Assembly: GCA_001564255.1 (NCBI GenBank)
Contig: LKNC01000032.1
Span: 1-15,083 of the forward strand
Direction of reading: 5' to 3'
Length of the DNA stretch: 15,083 bases
Source of the DNA: Natrialbaceae archaeon Tc-Br11_E2g1
GTDB lineage: Archaea > Halobacteriota > Halobacteria > Halobacteriales > Natrialbaceae
Shown: piece by piece, positions 1 through 7,078 of the stretch
Layout of the letters: each line of letters opens with the position of its first letter
Numbering within the stretch: position 1 is the stretch's first letter
The notes under the pieces: model-generated
Databases searched by the model: none
Seen by the model: only the letters and a program-made list of their open reading frames with translations
Told to the model about the DNA's origin: nothing
Translations under genes and position numbers: made by a program

Positions 1-74
1 CCGATCGACCACGCCATGAAGAGGCTCGCGAGAGCGGCAACGAGGAACGTCGCAAGCGTCGCGATTTCGACCAT
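1..74 (-). CDS. PiT-family inorganic phosphate transporter, N-terminal fragment (runs off left edge)
   Basis: Reading the minus strand from the ATG at 74 gives 24 codons that remain open to the window edge. The peptide begins MVEIATLATFLVAALASLFM and continues with AWSI. This is a hydrophobic first membrane helix ending in small residues, and it closely resembles the start of haloarchaeal PiT-type (PF01384) phosphate permeases as I remember them. Such permeases import inorganic phosphate across the cytoplasmic membrane, driven by an ion gradient. Only the first helix is visible, so the family call rests on resemblance and not on a conserved PiT signature, which would lie outside the window. 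No clear TATA box is seen upstream on the minus strand. Another multi-helix transporter is possible. Confidence 0.6.
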   Translation of the reverse strand, partial: MVEIATLATFLVAALASLFMAWSI

Positions 75-262
75 CTATCGGGCCCCTACTTGCGGCCCCT
101 ACAAGTGTGTGCCGACCTGTCCGCGCCACCGGTTCTGAGGGGGCACTGTCGGACGAGAATACGTACACAGCCCGCCGAGCAACTGCGAAGACAGAGAGTC
201 ACGGGGAACCGGACGCCGTCCGGTGGCGAGTGACCCGGACACATCGGTCGGTAATCGCAATA

Positions 263-284
263 CTGGCGAGCGAAAATTCGCCAG
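263..284 (-). terminator. Possible terminator hairpin downstream of the 302-1018 gene
   Basis: A perfect 7-bp inverted repeat (263-269 with 278-284) encloses an 8-base A/T-rich loop, 17 bases past the stop codon of the minus-strand gene. On that strand the loop carries TTTT. On the plus strand the hairpin is followed by a T run, but no plus-strand gene lies upstream to be terminated. Archaeal termination depends mainly on T tracts, so the hairpin itself may be incidental. Confidence 0.3.
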
Positions 285-301
285 ATTTTTCCTCGACAGT
301 A

Positions 302-1018
302 TCAGTTGGTCGTCGACTTGGAGTTGTCCTCGGGTTCCGGCGGCGGTTCGGCACCTTCGATGGCTTCGGCGGTCGCCGTGTCCTTCTCGACTTCGACGTG
401 CCAGCGGTCGACCTCGTCTTCGTACTCGGCCAGGGAGTCGGAGACGTCGTCTTTGAGGAGGTCGTCGTTGACGTTGACCTCGAAGACGAACTCCTCGCCC
501 TCGCCACGGCCCGACTGCTGGATGTTGGCGCTGACGAGTTCGTTGTCGAAGTAGTAGGGGGCAAGCTGGGTCATCACGCGCTGGTAGACCGTGTCCTCGA
601 CTCGCCGGAGGGCCTTCCGCCCGGCAGTGTCCGCCGCCCGAGCGACGTAATCGACCGACTCCTTCCAGGTGTCGACGGCGTTCCCGGCGTCGTCGTCCTC
701 TAAGGCCTCGTAGGATTCGGAGAGTTTCTCCCCGGCGGTCTTGATGTCCTCGTCGGGACCTTTGCCCGCCTGTTCCCCCTTGCCTTCCTCGACGCTCGCC
801 TGATCGGCGGTCTTCTCACTGACGTCCGATTCGAGGGTCTCGTGGGCTTTCGGTCGCCACTCGTCCCACTCCTCGAAGGCGCGAGCGAAGCGGGCCCCGT
901 AGTCGGCGTCGGGGTCGTGGACGCCGGCGTCCCTGAGGGCGTGAGTGATGCGTTCGCCGTGTTCGACGACGTCACCCCAGTCACCACGAGTCTTGAATCC
1001 CGAGATGCTCTCTTCCAT
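302..1018 (-). CDS. Conserved haloarchaeal protein of unknown function (possibly DUF5828 family)
   Basis: This is a 238-residue, highly acidic, soluble protein with no signal peptide or membrane helix. The N-terminal part (about 1-62) is rich in Trp, Arg and Glu and begins MEESISGFKTRGDWGDVVEH. It is followed by a low-complexity Glu/Lys/Gly/Ser linker (about 63-92), a helical stretch (about 95-150), and a mixed region (155-212) that may be a small alpha/beta domain. The C-terminal tail (about 213-238) is Pro/Glu/Ser-rich and disordered-looking. The start region resembles haloarchaeal proteins annotated as DUF5828, but I cannot confirm that and no function is known to me. The ATG at 1018 lies 31-39 bases downstream of a TATA-like box, which fits a transcript with a short leader. 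The gene diverges from upp. No enzyme motif is visible. Confidence 0.8.
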   Translation of the reverse strand: MEESISGFKTRGDWGDVVEHGERITHALRDAGVHDPDADYGARFARAFEEWDEWRPKAHETLESDVSEKTADQASVEEGKGEQAGKGPDEDIKTAGEKLSESYEALEDDDAGNAVDTWKESVDYVARAADTAGRKALRRVEDTVYQRVMTQLAPYYFDNELVSANIQQSGRGEGEEFVFEVNVNDDLLKDDVSDSLAEYEDEVDRWHVEVEKDTATAEAIEGAEPPPEPEDNSKSTTN

Positions 1019-1048
1019 TCGACTGATTTGAGTCCTATGGGGCGAACG

Positions 1049-1057
1049 ATATAAACT
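1049..1057 (-). promoter_or_regulatory. TATA-box for the 302-1018 gene
   Basis: The minus strand reads AGTTTATAT, 31-39 bases upstream of the ATG at 1018. It is the most A/T-rich patch in the GC-rich intergenic region. Position and sequence fit a haloarchaeal TATA box serving a transcript with a leader of a few bases. Confidence 0.6.
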
Positions 1058-1150
1058 TCTCTACCAGCCAGCAAAATGTGACGTATACACCTGATGGTAC
1101 GACACGGTGGCCCCACAGACAGTTCCCGGCCCGGGTGGCCGAACCGACAG

Positions 1151-1158
1151 GTTATACT
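1151..1158 (+). promoter_or_regulatory. TATA-like box for upp
   Basis: GTTATACT lies 27-34 bases before the ATG at 1185, the usual distance for a leaderless haloarchaeal transcript. No Shine-Dalgarno sequence stands before that ATG, which supports leaderless translation and this choice of start. Confidence 0.55.
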
Positions 1159-1184
1159 CCCAGGCGGACGGCCGTCCAAACGAG

Positions 1185-1862
1185 ATGGCGATCGAAGACC
1201 GCGACGAGGCGTATCTCGTCACCCACGCCCTGGCACGGGACACGCTCTCGAGACTCCGAGACGTCGAGACCGAACAGGTCAGTTTCCGCAAGGGGCTCGT
1301 GAAACTCGGGCGGATCTGTGGTTACGAGATCATCGACGGTCGCATGGAGACCGAGTACGTCCAACTCGAGACACCCCTCGAGGAAACGATGGGAGAGTGC
1401 GTGAAGGGGGTAGACGACGTCGTCATCGTCAACGTCTTGCGGGCGGCGACGCCTTTCGTCGAGGGACTGCTCAAGGCCTTCCCGCGGGCCCGGCAGGGTG
1501 TCATCAGCGCGAGCCGAGACGAGTCCGCAGGTCGGGAAGAGGACGGTTCGTTCCCGATCACGGTCGACTACGTGAAACTGCCCGAGATCACCGAGGAGGA
1601 CACGGTGATCATCGCCGACCCGATGCTCGCGACCGGGAGCACGATGTGTGCGGTTCTGGATCGCGTCGTCGAGAACTCCCCCGAACCCGGGAACCTGGTC
1701 GTCCTCTCTGCGGTGTCGGCCCCGGAAGGACTCCTGCGCGTCGGCGAGGCGTTCCCCGAGGTCGACTTGCTCACCGTCTCGATCGACGACTACCTCGACG
1801 ACGACGGCTACATCGTCCCCGGCCTGGGCGACGCGGGCGACCGGGCGTTCCGGACGACCTGA
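1185..1862 (+). CDS. upp: Uracil phosphoribosyltransferase
   Basis: This enzyme converts uracil and PRPP to UMP and pyrophosphate (pyrimidine salvage) in the cytoplasm. The product has 225 residues, slightly longer than the ~208 of bacterial Upp and typical for archaea. The PRPP-binding loop is clear at residues 142-154 ([13 protein letters not shown]), with the two acidic residues replaced by A-D-P as is usual in Upp. The C-terminal uracil-binding segment [14 protein letters not shown] spans 209-222. The arginine-containing strand VLRAATPF at 84-91 is also characteristic. The open frame continues upstream to 1107, but the ATG at 1185 is chosen because the family begins there, a TATA-like box lies ~30 bases upstream, and the extra residues have no family resemblance. 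prs, which makes its co-substrate, lies about 8 kb downstream on the same strand. Confidence 0.96.
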   Translation: MAIEDRDEAYLVTHALARDTLSRLRDVETEQVSFRKGLVKLGRICGYEIIDGRMETEYVQLETPLEETMGECVKGVDDVVIVNVLRAATPFVEGLLKAFPRARQGVISASRDESAGREEDGSFPITVDYVKLPEITEEDTVIIADPMLATGSTMCAVLDRVVENSPEPGNLVVLSAVSAPEGLLRVGEAFPEVDLLTVSIDDYLDDDGYIVPGLGDAGDRAFRTT

Positions 1863-1881
1863 TACTGACGTGGGAAACCCC

Positions 1882-1899
1882 GGCGGGTTTTCGCCCGCC
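1882..1899 (+). terminator. Candidate terminator hairpin after upp
   Basis: A 6-bp GC stem (GGCGGG with CCCGCC) encloses the loop TTTTCG and starts 20 bases after the upp stop codon. The T run lies in the loop and not after the stem, so this is an atypical but plausible 3'-end signal. The rest of the gap to 2085 shows only a weak imperfect inverted repeat near 1921-1943 and no gene. Confidence 0.4.
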
Positions 1900-2085
1900 A
1901 GTGTGAGGACGGACGGACACGGGAACGGCGAATCCACCGTTTCCACTCGAGACCCGGAGACGCGGCCGCCGTCGGTACCCGAGGGGGCCACTCGAACCGC
2001 ACCTGTGATACGGTCCGTTGTGGGGTTCACCGGCGGCGCCTGAACGGGGTAGCGACCACCGGTGTACCGACCCGTCCGGGAACCG

Positions 2086-2694
2086 TCACTCGAGGTCGGC
2101 CCGGCCGCCCGTCGCACTTCGCAGACGGTCACGGAACGCCTCGGCTTCGGCGAGTGGCACGCGGACGGAAAAGTGGACCCGTGTGTCGTAATCGGCGTCG
2201 AACTCGTAGTCTTCACTCTCGAGGATTCCCCGGACAGTACCGGAGTCGTCGTATTCGACCGTGACCTCGACGCGGTCGTGGGGTCGCTCCTCGATCACGC
2301 CCGCCTCGTCGACGCCCGTTGTTACCGCCCGCGAGTAGGCCCGGACGAGTCCGCCGACGCCGAGGTTCGTCCCGCCGTAGTAGCGGGTGACGACGACGGC
2401 GACGTTCTCGAGGTCACGTTGGGTGAGGACGTTCAGTGCGGGTTTGCCAGCCGACCCCGAGGGTTCGCCGTCGTCGCTCGAGTACTCCCGGAGGAACTGC
2501 CCGTCGGAACCGGTACGGACCCGGTAGGCGGGGACGTTGTGGGTCGCGTCGGCGTACTCCTCGCGGACCTCCTCGACGAACGCCTCGGCTTCCTCGGTCG
2601 AGTCGACGGGACGGACGTGGCCGAGAAACTCGGAGCCCTGGACGACGAAGCTGGCAGTAGCGGGTTCGGTGACGGTTCGAAACGTCTCGCTCAC
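2086..2694 (-). CDS. IMPACT/YigZ family protein
   Basis: This 202-residue protein has the two-domain layout of the YigZ/IMPACT (UPF0029) family. The N-terminal domain (about 1-125) holds the signature DDGEPSGSAGKPALNVL (74-90) and the strand-loop VAVVVTRYYGGTNLGVGGLV (98-117). The C-terminal part (about 140-197) matches the small ferredoxin-like DUF1949 domain. Members bind nucleic acid or ribosomal components. Eukaryotic IMPACT acts on translational control through GCN1, but the archaeal role is not established. The start is GTG at 2694. Upstream in another frame an 11-codon reading frame starts with ATG at 2726 and its TGA overlaps the GTG as GTGA, so translation may be coupled. The ACT-domain gene lies upstream on the same strand with a 104-base gap, so co-transcription is possible but unproven. 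Confidence 0.93.
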   Translation of the reverse strand: MSETFRTVTEPATASFVVQGSEFLGHVRPVDSTEEAEAFVEEVREEYADATHNVPAYRVRTGSDGQFLREYSSDDGEPSGSAGKPALNVLTQRDLENVAVVVTRYYGGTNLGVGGLVRAYSRAVTTGVDEAGVIEERPHDRVEVTVEYDDSGTVRGILESEDYEFDADYDTRVHFSVRVPLAEAEAFRDRLRSATGGRADLE

Positions 2695-2743
2695 CGCCGA
2701 TCACCCGCGGGCGGCGTATCGCTCATGACGGCGCTACTCAGGC

Positions 2744-2758
2744 GGGCGAAAAGAGCCC
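2744..2758 (-). terminator. Weak hairpin with T-rich loop between the ACT and IMPACT genes
   Basis: On the minus strand GGGC and GCCC flank TCTTTTC, 41-55 bases past the ACT-gene stop codon. The 4-bp stem and TTTT loop could contribute to ending that transcript, and part of it sits where a TATA box for the short reading frame at 2726 would be expected. It is a weak signal. Confidence 0.2.
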
Positions 2759-2798
2759 ATCGGTCTCCCCGGATAACGTGTTCCCCGAGATATCAGTA

Positions 2799-3302
2799 TC
2801 ACTGTAACTCGATCTTGTGGACGAACTCGAGGTCCCGTATGTCCGTAATCACCTCGCCGGGGAGGTCCTGGTCGGTGATGAGATACAGCCGGGGGTCGTC
2901 GGTGAACTCGGGATCCTCGCTGATCGTCTGGCGGATCGAGACGTCGTGGTCGGCGAGTACTCGGGTGACGGTGGCGACGATGCCTTTCTCCTCGGCGTCG
3001 GCGACTTCGACCGAGAGGACGGTGAGATCGAGGACGGGCGCGAGATCCATCAGGCTCGGCACCTGAGAGATGTTCTGGAAGATCCGGCGTAGCTCCGAAT
3101 CAGCGAGGATGACGTCGGTGGTCGAGTCCACCACGCGCCGATCGACGTCGATCTCCCTTGCGATCCCCGTGTTGGGGATCTCGATGCCCCCGGAGACGAC
3201 CCGGCCCTCGTCGTTGACCGAAAAGCCACGCTCGAGTAACAGCCGGATGACCGCCTGCTGGCTCGGTGACCCCTCGAACTTCTCCATGATCTCGTCGAAC
3301 AT
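2799..3302 (-). CDS. ACT-domain amino-acid-binding regulator (COG2150-like)
   Basis: This 167-residue protein is very like haloarchaeal proteins annotated as regulators of amino acid metabolism with an ACT domain. The N-terminal half (about 1-80) looks like a helical, winged-helix-type region: SPSQQAVIRLLLERGFSV (12-29), then GIEIPNTGIAREIDVDRRVV (39-58) in the position of a recognition element. The C-terminal half (about 93-167) has the alternating pattern of an ACT domain, including DLTVLSVEVADAEEKGIVAT (92-111). ACT domains typically bind amino acids as dimers, so a ligand-responsive DNA-binding role is a reasonable inference. The open frame extends upstream to 3614 on the minus strand, but the ATG at 3302 is preferred because family members start there, a TATA-like box lies ~28 bases upstream, and the extension reads through the divergent kinase gene. 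It diverges from the kinase gene. Confidence 0.9.
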   Translation of the reverse strand: MFDEIMEKFEGSPSQQAVIRLLLERGFSVNDEGRVVSGGIEIPNTGIAREIDVDRRVVDSTTDVILADSELRRIFQNISQVPSLMDLAPVLDLTVLSVEVADAEEKGIVATVTRVLADHDVSIRQTISEDPEFTDDPRLYLITDQDLPGEVITDIRDLEFVHKIELQ

Positions 3303-3325
3303 TCGTCGGGGTATACACGCGCCGT

Positions 3326-3334
3326 GGTATAATG
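3326..3334 (-). promoter_or_regulatory. TATA-like box for the ACT-domain gene
   Basis: The minus strand reads CATTATACC, 24-32 bases upstream of the ATG at 3302, consistent with a leaderless transcript. It supports the shorter start over the longer open frame. The intergenic region is shared with the divergent kinase gene. Confidence 0.55.
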
Positions 3335-3426
3335 TCCGGCGTTCGTCGGGGTGGGTTCGATGAACCGCGGTTACTCGATGACGGGAGCCGGCCCATTGAT
3401 TGAAGTTCTCTCGATGAAGTGTACTA

Positions 3427-3435
3427 GGAGGGGGG
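3427..3435 (+). promoter_or_regulatory. Shine-Dalgarno sequence for the histidine kinase
   Basis: GAGGGGGGA within AGGAGGGGGGAA precedes the GTG at 3442 by about 6-10 bases, depending on which G/A residues pair with 16S rRNA. It supports GTG as the start and implies a leadered transcript, unlike most neighbours. A clear TATA box was not found for this gene. Confidence 0.5.
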
Positions 3436-3441
3436 AACATC

Positions 3442-5955
3442 GTGCTATCGCTGTACGTCACGTACGTCGTCGTGTTCACCGCGGCTGGCGTCGCCTGTCT
3501 GGCCGGATTGCTCGGCGTCCGGTCGCTCGACCACCCCGACGTCCGCCGGGGACTGGGGGGATTGCTCGTGACGTCGGGGGCGTGGTCGCTTTTCACCGCG
3601 GGCCAGTTTCTCACGACGTCGATCGCGACGAAGCGGATCGTCTACACGGGGGCGTTGATCGTGGGGATCTCCACCGTCTTCGCGTGGCTCTACTTCGCGT
3701 CCGCCTACAGCGGACGCCAGTACCACCGCGATCGAACGTACCGACTCGTCGGGGCCGCCATCCTCGGCTCGGTCGTCGTCATCAAACTCACGAATCCGCT
3801 TCACGGGGCCTACTTTCACGCCGAGATCGCGACCGAGCCGTTCAGACACGCCCGGATCGACCACTTCGCCGTTCACTGGTTCGTCACCGGCTTCGCCTAC
3901 ACCGCCGCCGGCGTCGGGTTCTGGTGGCTCTTCGAGTCGTTCTCCGAGGCCGACAGCCAGCCGCTACACCTCTACGCGCTGGTCACCGCCACCGCCGTGC
4001 CGATCGTCCCGTACGCGATTTCCTACTACACCGACGGCTACCTCCTGTACGTCAACTACGAACCACTCGGGGTCGCGGTGTTCGCGCTCGGAGTGTTGTT
4101 CTACGCCCGCACTGAGTTTACACGTCTCAGTTCGCCGGACAGGTCGTATATCGCCGACAGCATCTCCGAGGGCGTGGTCATCGTCGACGAGGGGGGGTAC
4201 GTGATAAACTACAACGACAGCGCGGCAGCCGTCGTCGCCGACCTCTCACAGCGAACGACGCCACTCGAGACCGTCGACGACGAACTCGCGGCCCTCGAGG
4301 ACGGCGAGACGGTCGTGCTCGAACGAACCGTCGACGGCCGGGAGCGACAGTTCGAGGCCGAACGGACCGCCCTGCCGGACGCCCCCATGGCGGCGAGTGC
4401 GATCACCCTGACGGACGTCTCGCGGGTCGCCCACCTCGAGGAACTCACGCGGCTGTACCAGGAGATCAGCGAGGCGCTGGTCGAGAACACGGGCCCCGAG
4501 ACCCTCAGGGAGAAAGTGGCCGAGACGATCGCCGACATCGAGAGCTACCGCATCGTCTGGCTCTATCCCGGGGACGACACCGGCTACGTGGGCGGTGAGC
4601 CGTCGGGGTACGTCGAGGGGCGGCTGGCGAACGCCGACCGACGCGAACCGGTCCTCGAGGCCGCCGAAACCGGAGAGCAATGCCGCCTCGAGGTGAGGGA
4701 AGGCGACGGGGGGTGGGCGACCGAGGCGGCGGGGTTGGGGATCACCGAGTGTCTCGCGGTGCCACTGGAGTCCCCCGACGGCGGGACCGAGGTGTTGGGG
4801 ATCTACACTACGGCATCGGCCGGGTTCAGTTCGGCGGAGGCGGAGCTTTTCGTCGAGATCGGCGGGATGCTCTCTCACGCCATCGCGGCGATCAGGGCCC
4901 ACGAGGAGTCGACGGAGTACCGCGAGGCCATCTCCCACGCGGGGTACGCCGTCTACATCACCGACGTCGACGGGACGATCCGTCACGTGAACCCGGCGTT
5001 CGAGGAGATCACGGGCTACTCCGCCGAGGAAGCGGTCGGGCGAACACCCGAGATCTTAAACTCCGGGGAGATGGACGAGGCGTATTACGACCGTCTCTGG
5101 GGGACGATCCTCGCCGGCGAGGTGTTCGAAGAGGAGATCGTAAACAAGACCAGAGACGGCGACCGGTACCTGGCCCGCCAGACGGTCGCACCCGTCACCG
5201 ACGAGGGCGAGCCCGTCGCCTTCGTCGCCATCCAGGCGGACATCACCGACCGCCACGTCAGAGAACAACGCCTCACCGTCCTCAACCGGGTGCTCCGACA
5301 CAACCTACGAAACGAGATGACCCTCGTCTCCGGGAACGCGAGACGGGCCGAGGACGCCCTCGAGTCGCTCCCGTCGTCGGTCGAACGGGAGGCGGTCGCC
5401 GAACCGGTCGAGACGATCAGGGCGGTGGCAGACGAGATCGCCGCCCGGTCGGAGAAAGCGCGGGAGGTCGAGAACGTCCTGGACCGGACCGGGATCTCGG
5501 GCGATCCGGACACCGTCGAGGAGGTCGTCGACCGGGCCCGCCGCGTCCTCGAGGGCGCGGACGTCGACGGGTCGGTTCGGCTGGCCGACGAGGTCGCGAC
5601 CTGGCAGGTCGATGGGGAGTTGACGCGGGTTGTCGAGGAACTGCTCGAGAACGCCATCAGGCACAACGACGAACCCAGTCCCGTAGTCGACCTCGAAGCC
5701 GACGCGACCGACGACGGCGAGGTCCGGTTCTCGGTGGTCGACAACGGGCCAGGCCTCACAGAACAGGAACTCACCGTGCTCGACGACGAAGAAGAAACCC
5801 AGTTGCGTCACGGCAGCGGGCTGGGCCTCTGGATGGTGAACTGGCTCGTCGTCAACTGTGGTGGGTCCGTGGGCGTCGACCCCGAGAGCGACGGGACCAG
5901 AATAGACGTCGTCGTCCCGCCACGGCAGGCCGAGCGGCCGGCGAAACCGACCTAG
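3442..5955 (+). CDS. Membrane sensor histidine kinase (7TM-PAS-GAF-PAS-HisKA-HATPase)
   Basis: The product has 837 residues. Residues 1-225 form about seven hydrophobic segments of the N-terminal 7TM type found in archaeal kinases. Then come a PAS-like domain (about 234-330), a GAF-like domain (about 340-486), and a second, clearer PAS domain (about 493-604, with GYAVYITDVDGTIRHVNPAF and ending near DITDR). The dimerisation/phosphoacceptor helix has H620 in VLRHNLRNE. The ATPase domain has the N box at ELLENAIRHN (N737), the G1 box DNGPGL (767-772) and the G2 box HGSGLGLWMV (790-799). It should autophosphorylate H620 in response to an unknown membrane or cytoplasmic signal and pass the phosphate to a response regulator. 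It has no receiver domain, and no regulator gene is nearby, so it is an orphan kinase. Start is GTG with a good Shine-Dalgarno. Its stop is only 2 bases from the convergent hisB stop. Confidence 0.95.
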   Translation: MLSLYVTYVVVFTAAGVACLAGLLGVRSLDHPDVRRGLGGLLVTSGAWSLFTAGQFLTTSIATKRIVYTGALIVGISTVFAWLYFASAYSGRQYHRDRTYRLVGAAILGSVVVIKLTNPLHGAYFHAEIATEPFRHARIDHFAVHWFVTGFAYTAAGVGFWWLFESFSEADSQPLHLYALVTATAVPIVPYAISYYTDGYLLYVNYEPLGVAVFALGVLFYARTEFTRLSSPDRSYIADSISEGVVIVDEGGYVINYNDSAAAVVADLSQRTTPLETVDDELAALEDGETVVLERTVDGRERQFEAERTALPDAPMAASAITLTDVSRVAHLEELTRLYQEISEALVENTGPETLREKVAETIADIESYRIVWLYPGDDTGYVGGEPSGYVEGRLANADRREPVLEAAETGEQCRLEVREGDGGWATEAAGLGITECLAVPLESPDGGTEVLGIYTTASAGFSSAEAELFVEIGGMLSHAIAAIRAHEESTEYREAISHAGYAVYITDVDGTIRHVNPAFEEITGYSAEEAVGRTPEILNSGEMDEAYYDRLWGTILAGEVFEEEIVNKTRDGDRYLARQTVAPVTDEGEPVAFVAIQADITDRHVREQRLTVLNRVLRHNLRNEMTLVSGNARRAEDALESLPSSVEREAVAEPVETIRAVADEIAARSEKAREVENVLDRTGISGDPDTVEEVVDRARRVLEGADVDGSVRLADEVATWQVDGELTRVVEELLENAIRHNDEPSPVVDLEADATDDGEVRFSVVDNGPGLTEQELTVLDDEEETQLRHGSGLGLWMVNWLVVNCGGSVGVDPESDGTRIDVVVPPRQAERPAKPT

Positions 5956-5957
5956 GG

Positions 5958-6545
5958 CTACAACTGTCCTTTCGTGCTCGGCGCCCCCTCCCGGCGCTCG
6001 TCGAGGCGGGTCGCGTCGTCGAGTGTGCGTGTGGTCGCCTTGAACAGCGCCTCGATCTCGTGGTGGGCGTTCTCGCCGTCGACCTCGGCGTGAAGGGTCA
6101 ACCCGGCGTTGGTCGCGAGCGATCGCAGGAAGTGTTTCGCCATGTGGCTGGTCATCCCGCCGACCCGTTCCTGGGAGAACTCACCGTCGAATCGGAAGAC
6201 GGGCCGGCCGCTGACGTCGACGACGACGCCCGCAACGGCCTCGTCGAGGGGGACGCGTCGGTCGGCAAACCGGACGATCCCCGAGCGGTCGCCGAGTGCC
6301 TCGTCGAAGGCGGCCCCTAACACGATCGCGACGTCCTCTACCGTGTGGTGGTCGTCGACTTCGAGGTCGCCGTCACAGTCGACCTCGAGGTCGAAGAGGC
6401 CGTGTTTGGCGAACGAAGTCAGCATATGATCGAAAAAGCCGATGCCGGTGTCGACGTCGGCCTGGCCGGAGCCGTCGACGGCGAGAGTCAGGTCGATAGT
6501 CGTCTCGGCGGTCTCGCGTGTGACCGTCGCGGTTCGCTCGCTCAT
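5958..6545 (-). CDS. hisB: Imidazoleglycerol-phosphate dehydratase
   Basis: This is the sixth step of histidine synthesis: it dehydrates imidazoleglycerol phosphate to imidazole-acetol phosphate, using Mn(II). The 195-residue product is the monofunctional type without a phosphatase domain. The family signatures are present: GIGFFDHML (34-42, H40), [14 protein letters not shown] (64-77, H66, H67, E70), MTSHMAKHF (131-139) and [13 protein letters not shown] (158-170, H161, H162, E163). These His/Glu residues are the known metal ligands and catalytic residues. The open frame reaches 6572, but the ATG at 6545 matches the family start. hisA lies upstream on the same strand, 523 bases away, with an opposite-strand gene between, so the two his genes are probably separate transcripts. 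No strong TATA box is evident (a weak CTTGTAC near 6566-6572). Confidence 0.97.
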   Translation of the reverse strand: MSERTATVTRETAETTIDLTLAVDGSGQADVDTGIGFFDHMLTSFAKHGLFDLEVDCDGDLEVDDHHTVEDVAIVLGAAFDEALGDRSGIVRFADRRVPLDEAVAGVVVDVSGRPVFRFDGEFSQERVGGMTSHMAKHFLRSLATNAGLTLHAEVDGENAHHEIEALFKATTRTLDDATRLDERREGAPSTKGQL

Positions 6546-6663
6546 GGCTAGGGGAGGGTGTCGACGGTACAAGGCGATTGCGCTCGGACCGTCGACCTGT
6601 GGTGGCGGGTAGGCAAGACCGCCGACGTTCCCGATAACAATGAAACTCCAGCAGATCGGAGAT

Positions 6664-6701
6664 TAAAACGTTTGAGCATCTCTCGTGTGTTTGTAAAACG
6701 T
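6664..6701 (+). repeat. Pair of identical 8-base motifs 30 bases apart
   Basis: TAAAACGT occurs at 6664-6671 and again at 6694-6701, exactly 30 bases apart, which is about three helical turns. They are A-rich islands in otherwise GC-rich DNA, between the hisB start and the small membrane-protein promoter. They could be sites for a regulator binding one face of the helix, but chance cannot be excluded for so short a motif. Confidence 0.35.
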
Positions 6702-6724
6702 CCACGAGGGGAAGATCAGTGGCT

Positions 6725-6744
6725 GAAACGGACCGAAACGGACC
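6725..6744 (+). repeat. Perfect tandem 10-base repeat upstream of the 6806 gene TATA box
   Basis: GAAACGGACC is repeated twice head to tail (6725-6734, 6735-6744). The repeat ends 12 bases before the TATA-like box at 6757. One period equals one helical turn, so two protein monomers could bind the same face of the DNA next to the BRE/TATA region. It is a plausible operator or activator site. No known regulator motif is recognised. Confidence 0.4.
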
Positions 6745-6756
6745 CAATATTCGGTC

Positions 6757-6764
6757 TATTATAT
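6757..6764 (+). promoter_or_regulatory. TATA box for the small membrane protein gene
   Basis: TATTATAT is a strong A/T island in this region. A start of transcription ~25 bases further on would fall near 6785-6790, giving a short leader of roughly 20 bases that includes the Shine-Dalgarno sequence at 6794-6800. Confidence 0.6.
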
Positions 6765-6793
6765 GATGATGGCAGTGAAAGTCGTGACTACTC

Positions 6794-6800
6794 AGGAGGT
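6794..6800 (+). promoter_or_regulatory. Strong Shine-Dalgarno site for the 6806 gene
   Basis: AGGAGGT stands 5 bases before the ATG at 6806, a near-perfect complement to the anti-Shine-Dalgarno end of 16S rRNA. It fixes the start codon of an otherwise unrecognised small gene and is evidence that the gene is real. Confidence 0.75.
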
Positions 6801-6805
6801 GTCCC

Positions 6806-7078
6806 ATGTCCAACCACTCCCCGCTCCCCAACGATTCGGTGCCCCGATCGAGCCAGGAGGCCGAGTCACAGCGCAACTCCCGCTCGCGACGAGTCGTCTC
6901 CTCGCTGAAAGAACCCCTGCAGTTTCTTAGCTTCTGGACGGCGATCGCCCTCCCGTTCGTCCACGTTCCACTCCTCTTGCAGGGACTGGACGGCCCCCAC
7001 GTCACCGCAGCGTTCCTCTCGTTGCTCGTCGCCAACCTGCTTGCCCTCTACGTCGGCCACGAGTACAATCAGTCCTGA
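6806..7078 (+). CDS. Small two-helix membrane protein, unknown function
   Basis: This 90-residue protein has a polar N-terminal segment (1-37, rich in Ser, Pro, Arg and acidic residues) followed by two hydrophobic helices (about 40-59 and 65-83) separated by a short LDGPH turn. It ends GHEYNQS. The positively charged patch RSRRVVSSLK before helix 1 suggests that the N-terminus is cytoplasmic and that the two helices form a hairpin with both ends inside. The TATA box, strong Shine-Dalgarno sequence and tandem repeats upstream argue that it is expressed and perhaps regulated. Its stop codon lies inside the end of hisA, with a 10-base convergent overlap. I do not recognise a named family and infer no function beyond membrane location. 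Confidence 0.75.
   Translation: MSNHSPLPNDSVPRSSQEAESQRNSRSRRVVSSLKEPLQFLSFWTAIALPFVHVPLLLQGLDGPHVTAAFLSLLVANLLALYVGHEYNQS

Noticed and set aside
107..703. 198-codon plus-strand open frame over the left intergenic region
   Set aside because: Most of it is antisense to the acidic conserved gene at 302-1018, and the translation is the Val/Asp-rich mirror expected from that gene.
1152..2216. Long minus-strand open frame (354 codons) opposite upp
   Set aside because: It lies antisense to upp, whose family identity is certain. High GC with G/C third positions creates long mirror frames. The translation has no recognisable domain.
4680..6320. 546-codon plus-strand open frame inside the kinase gene and through hisB
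   Set aside because: Arg/Gly/Pro-rich translation in another frame of the kinase, running antisense into hisB. It is a typical GC shadow.
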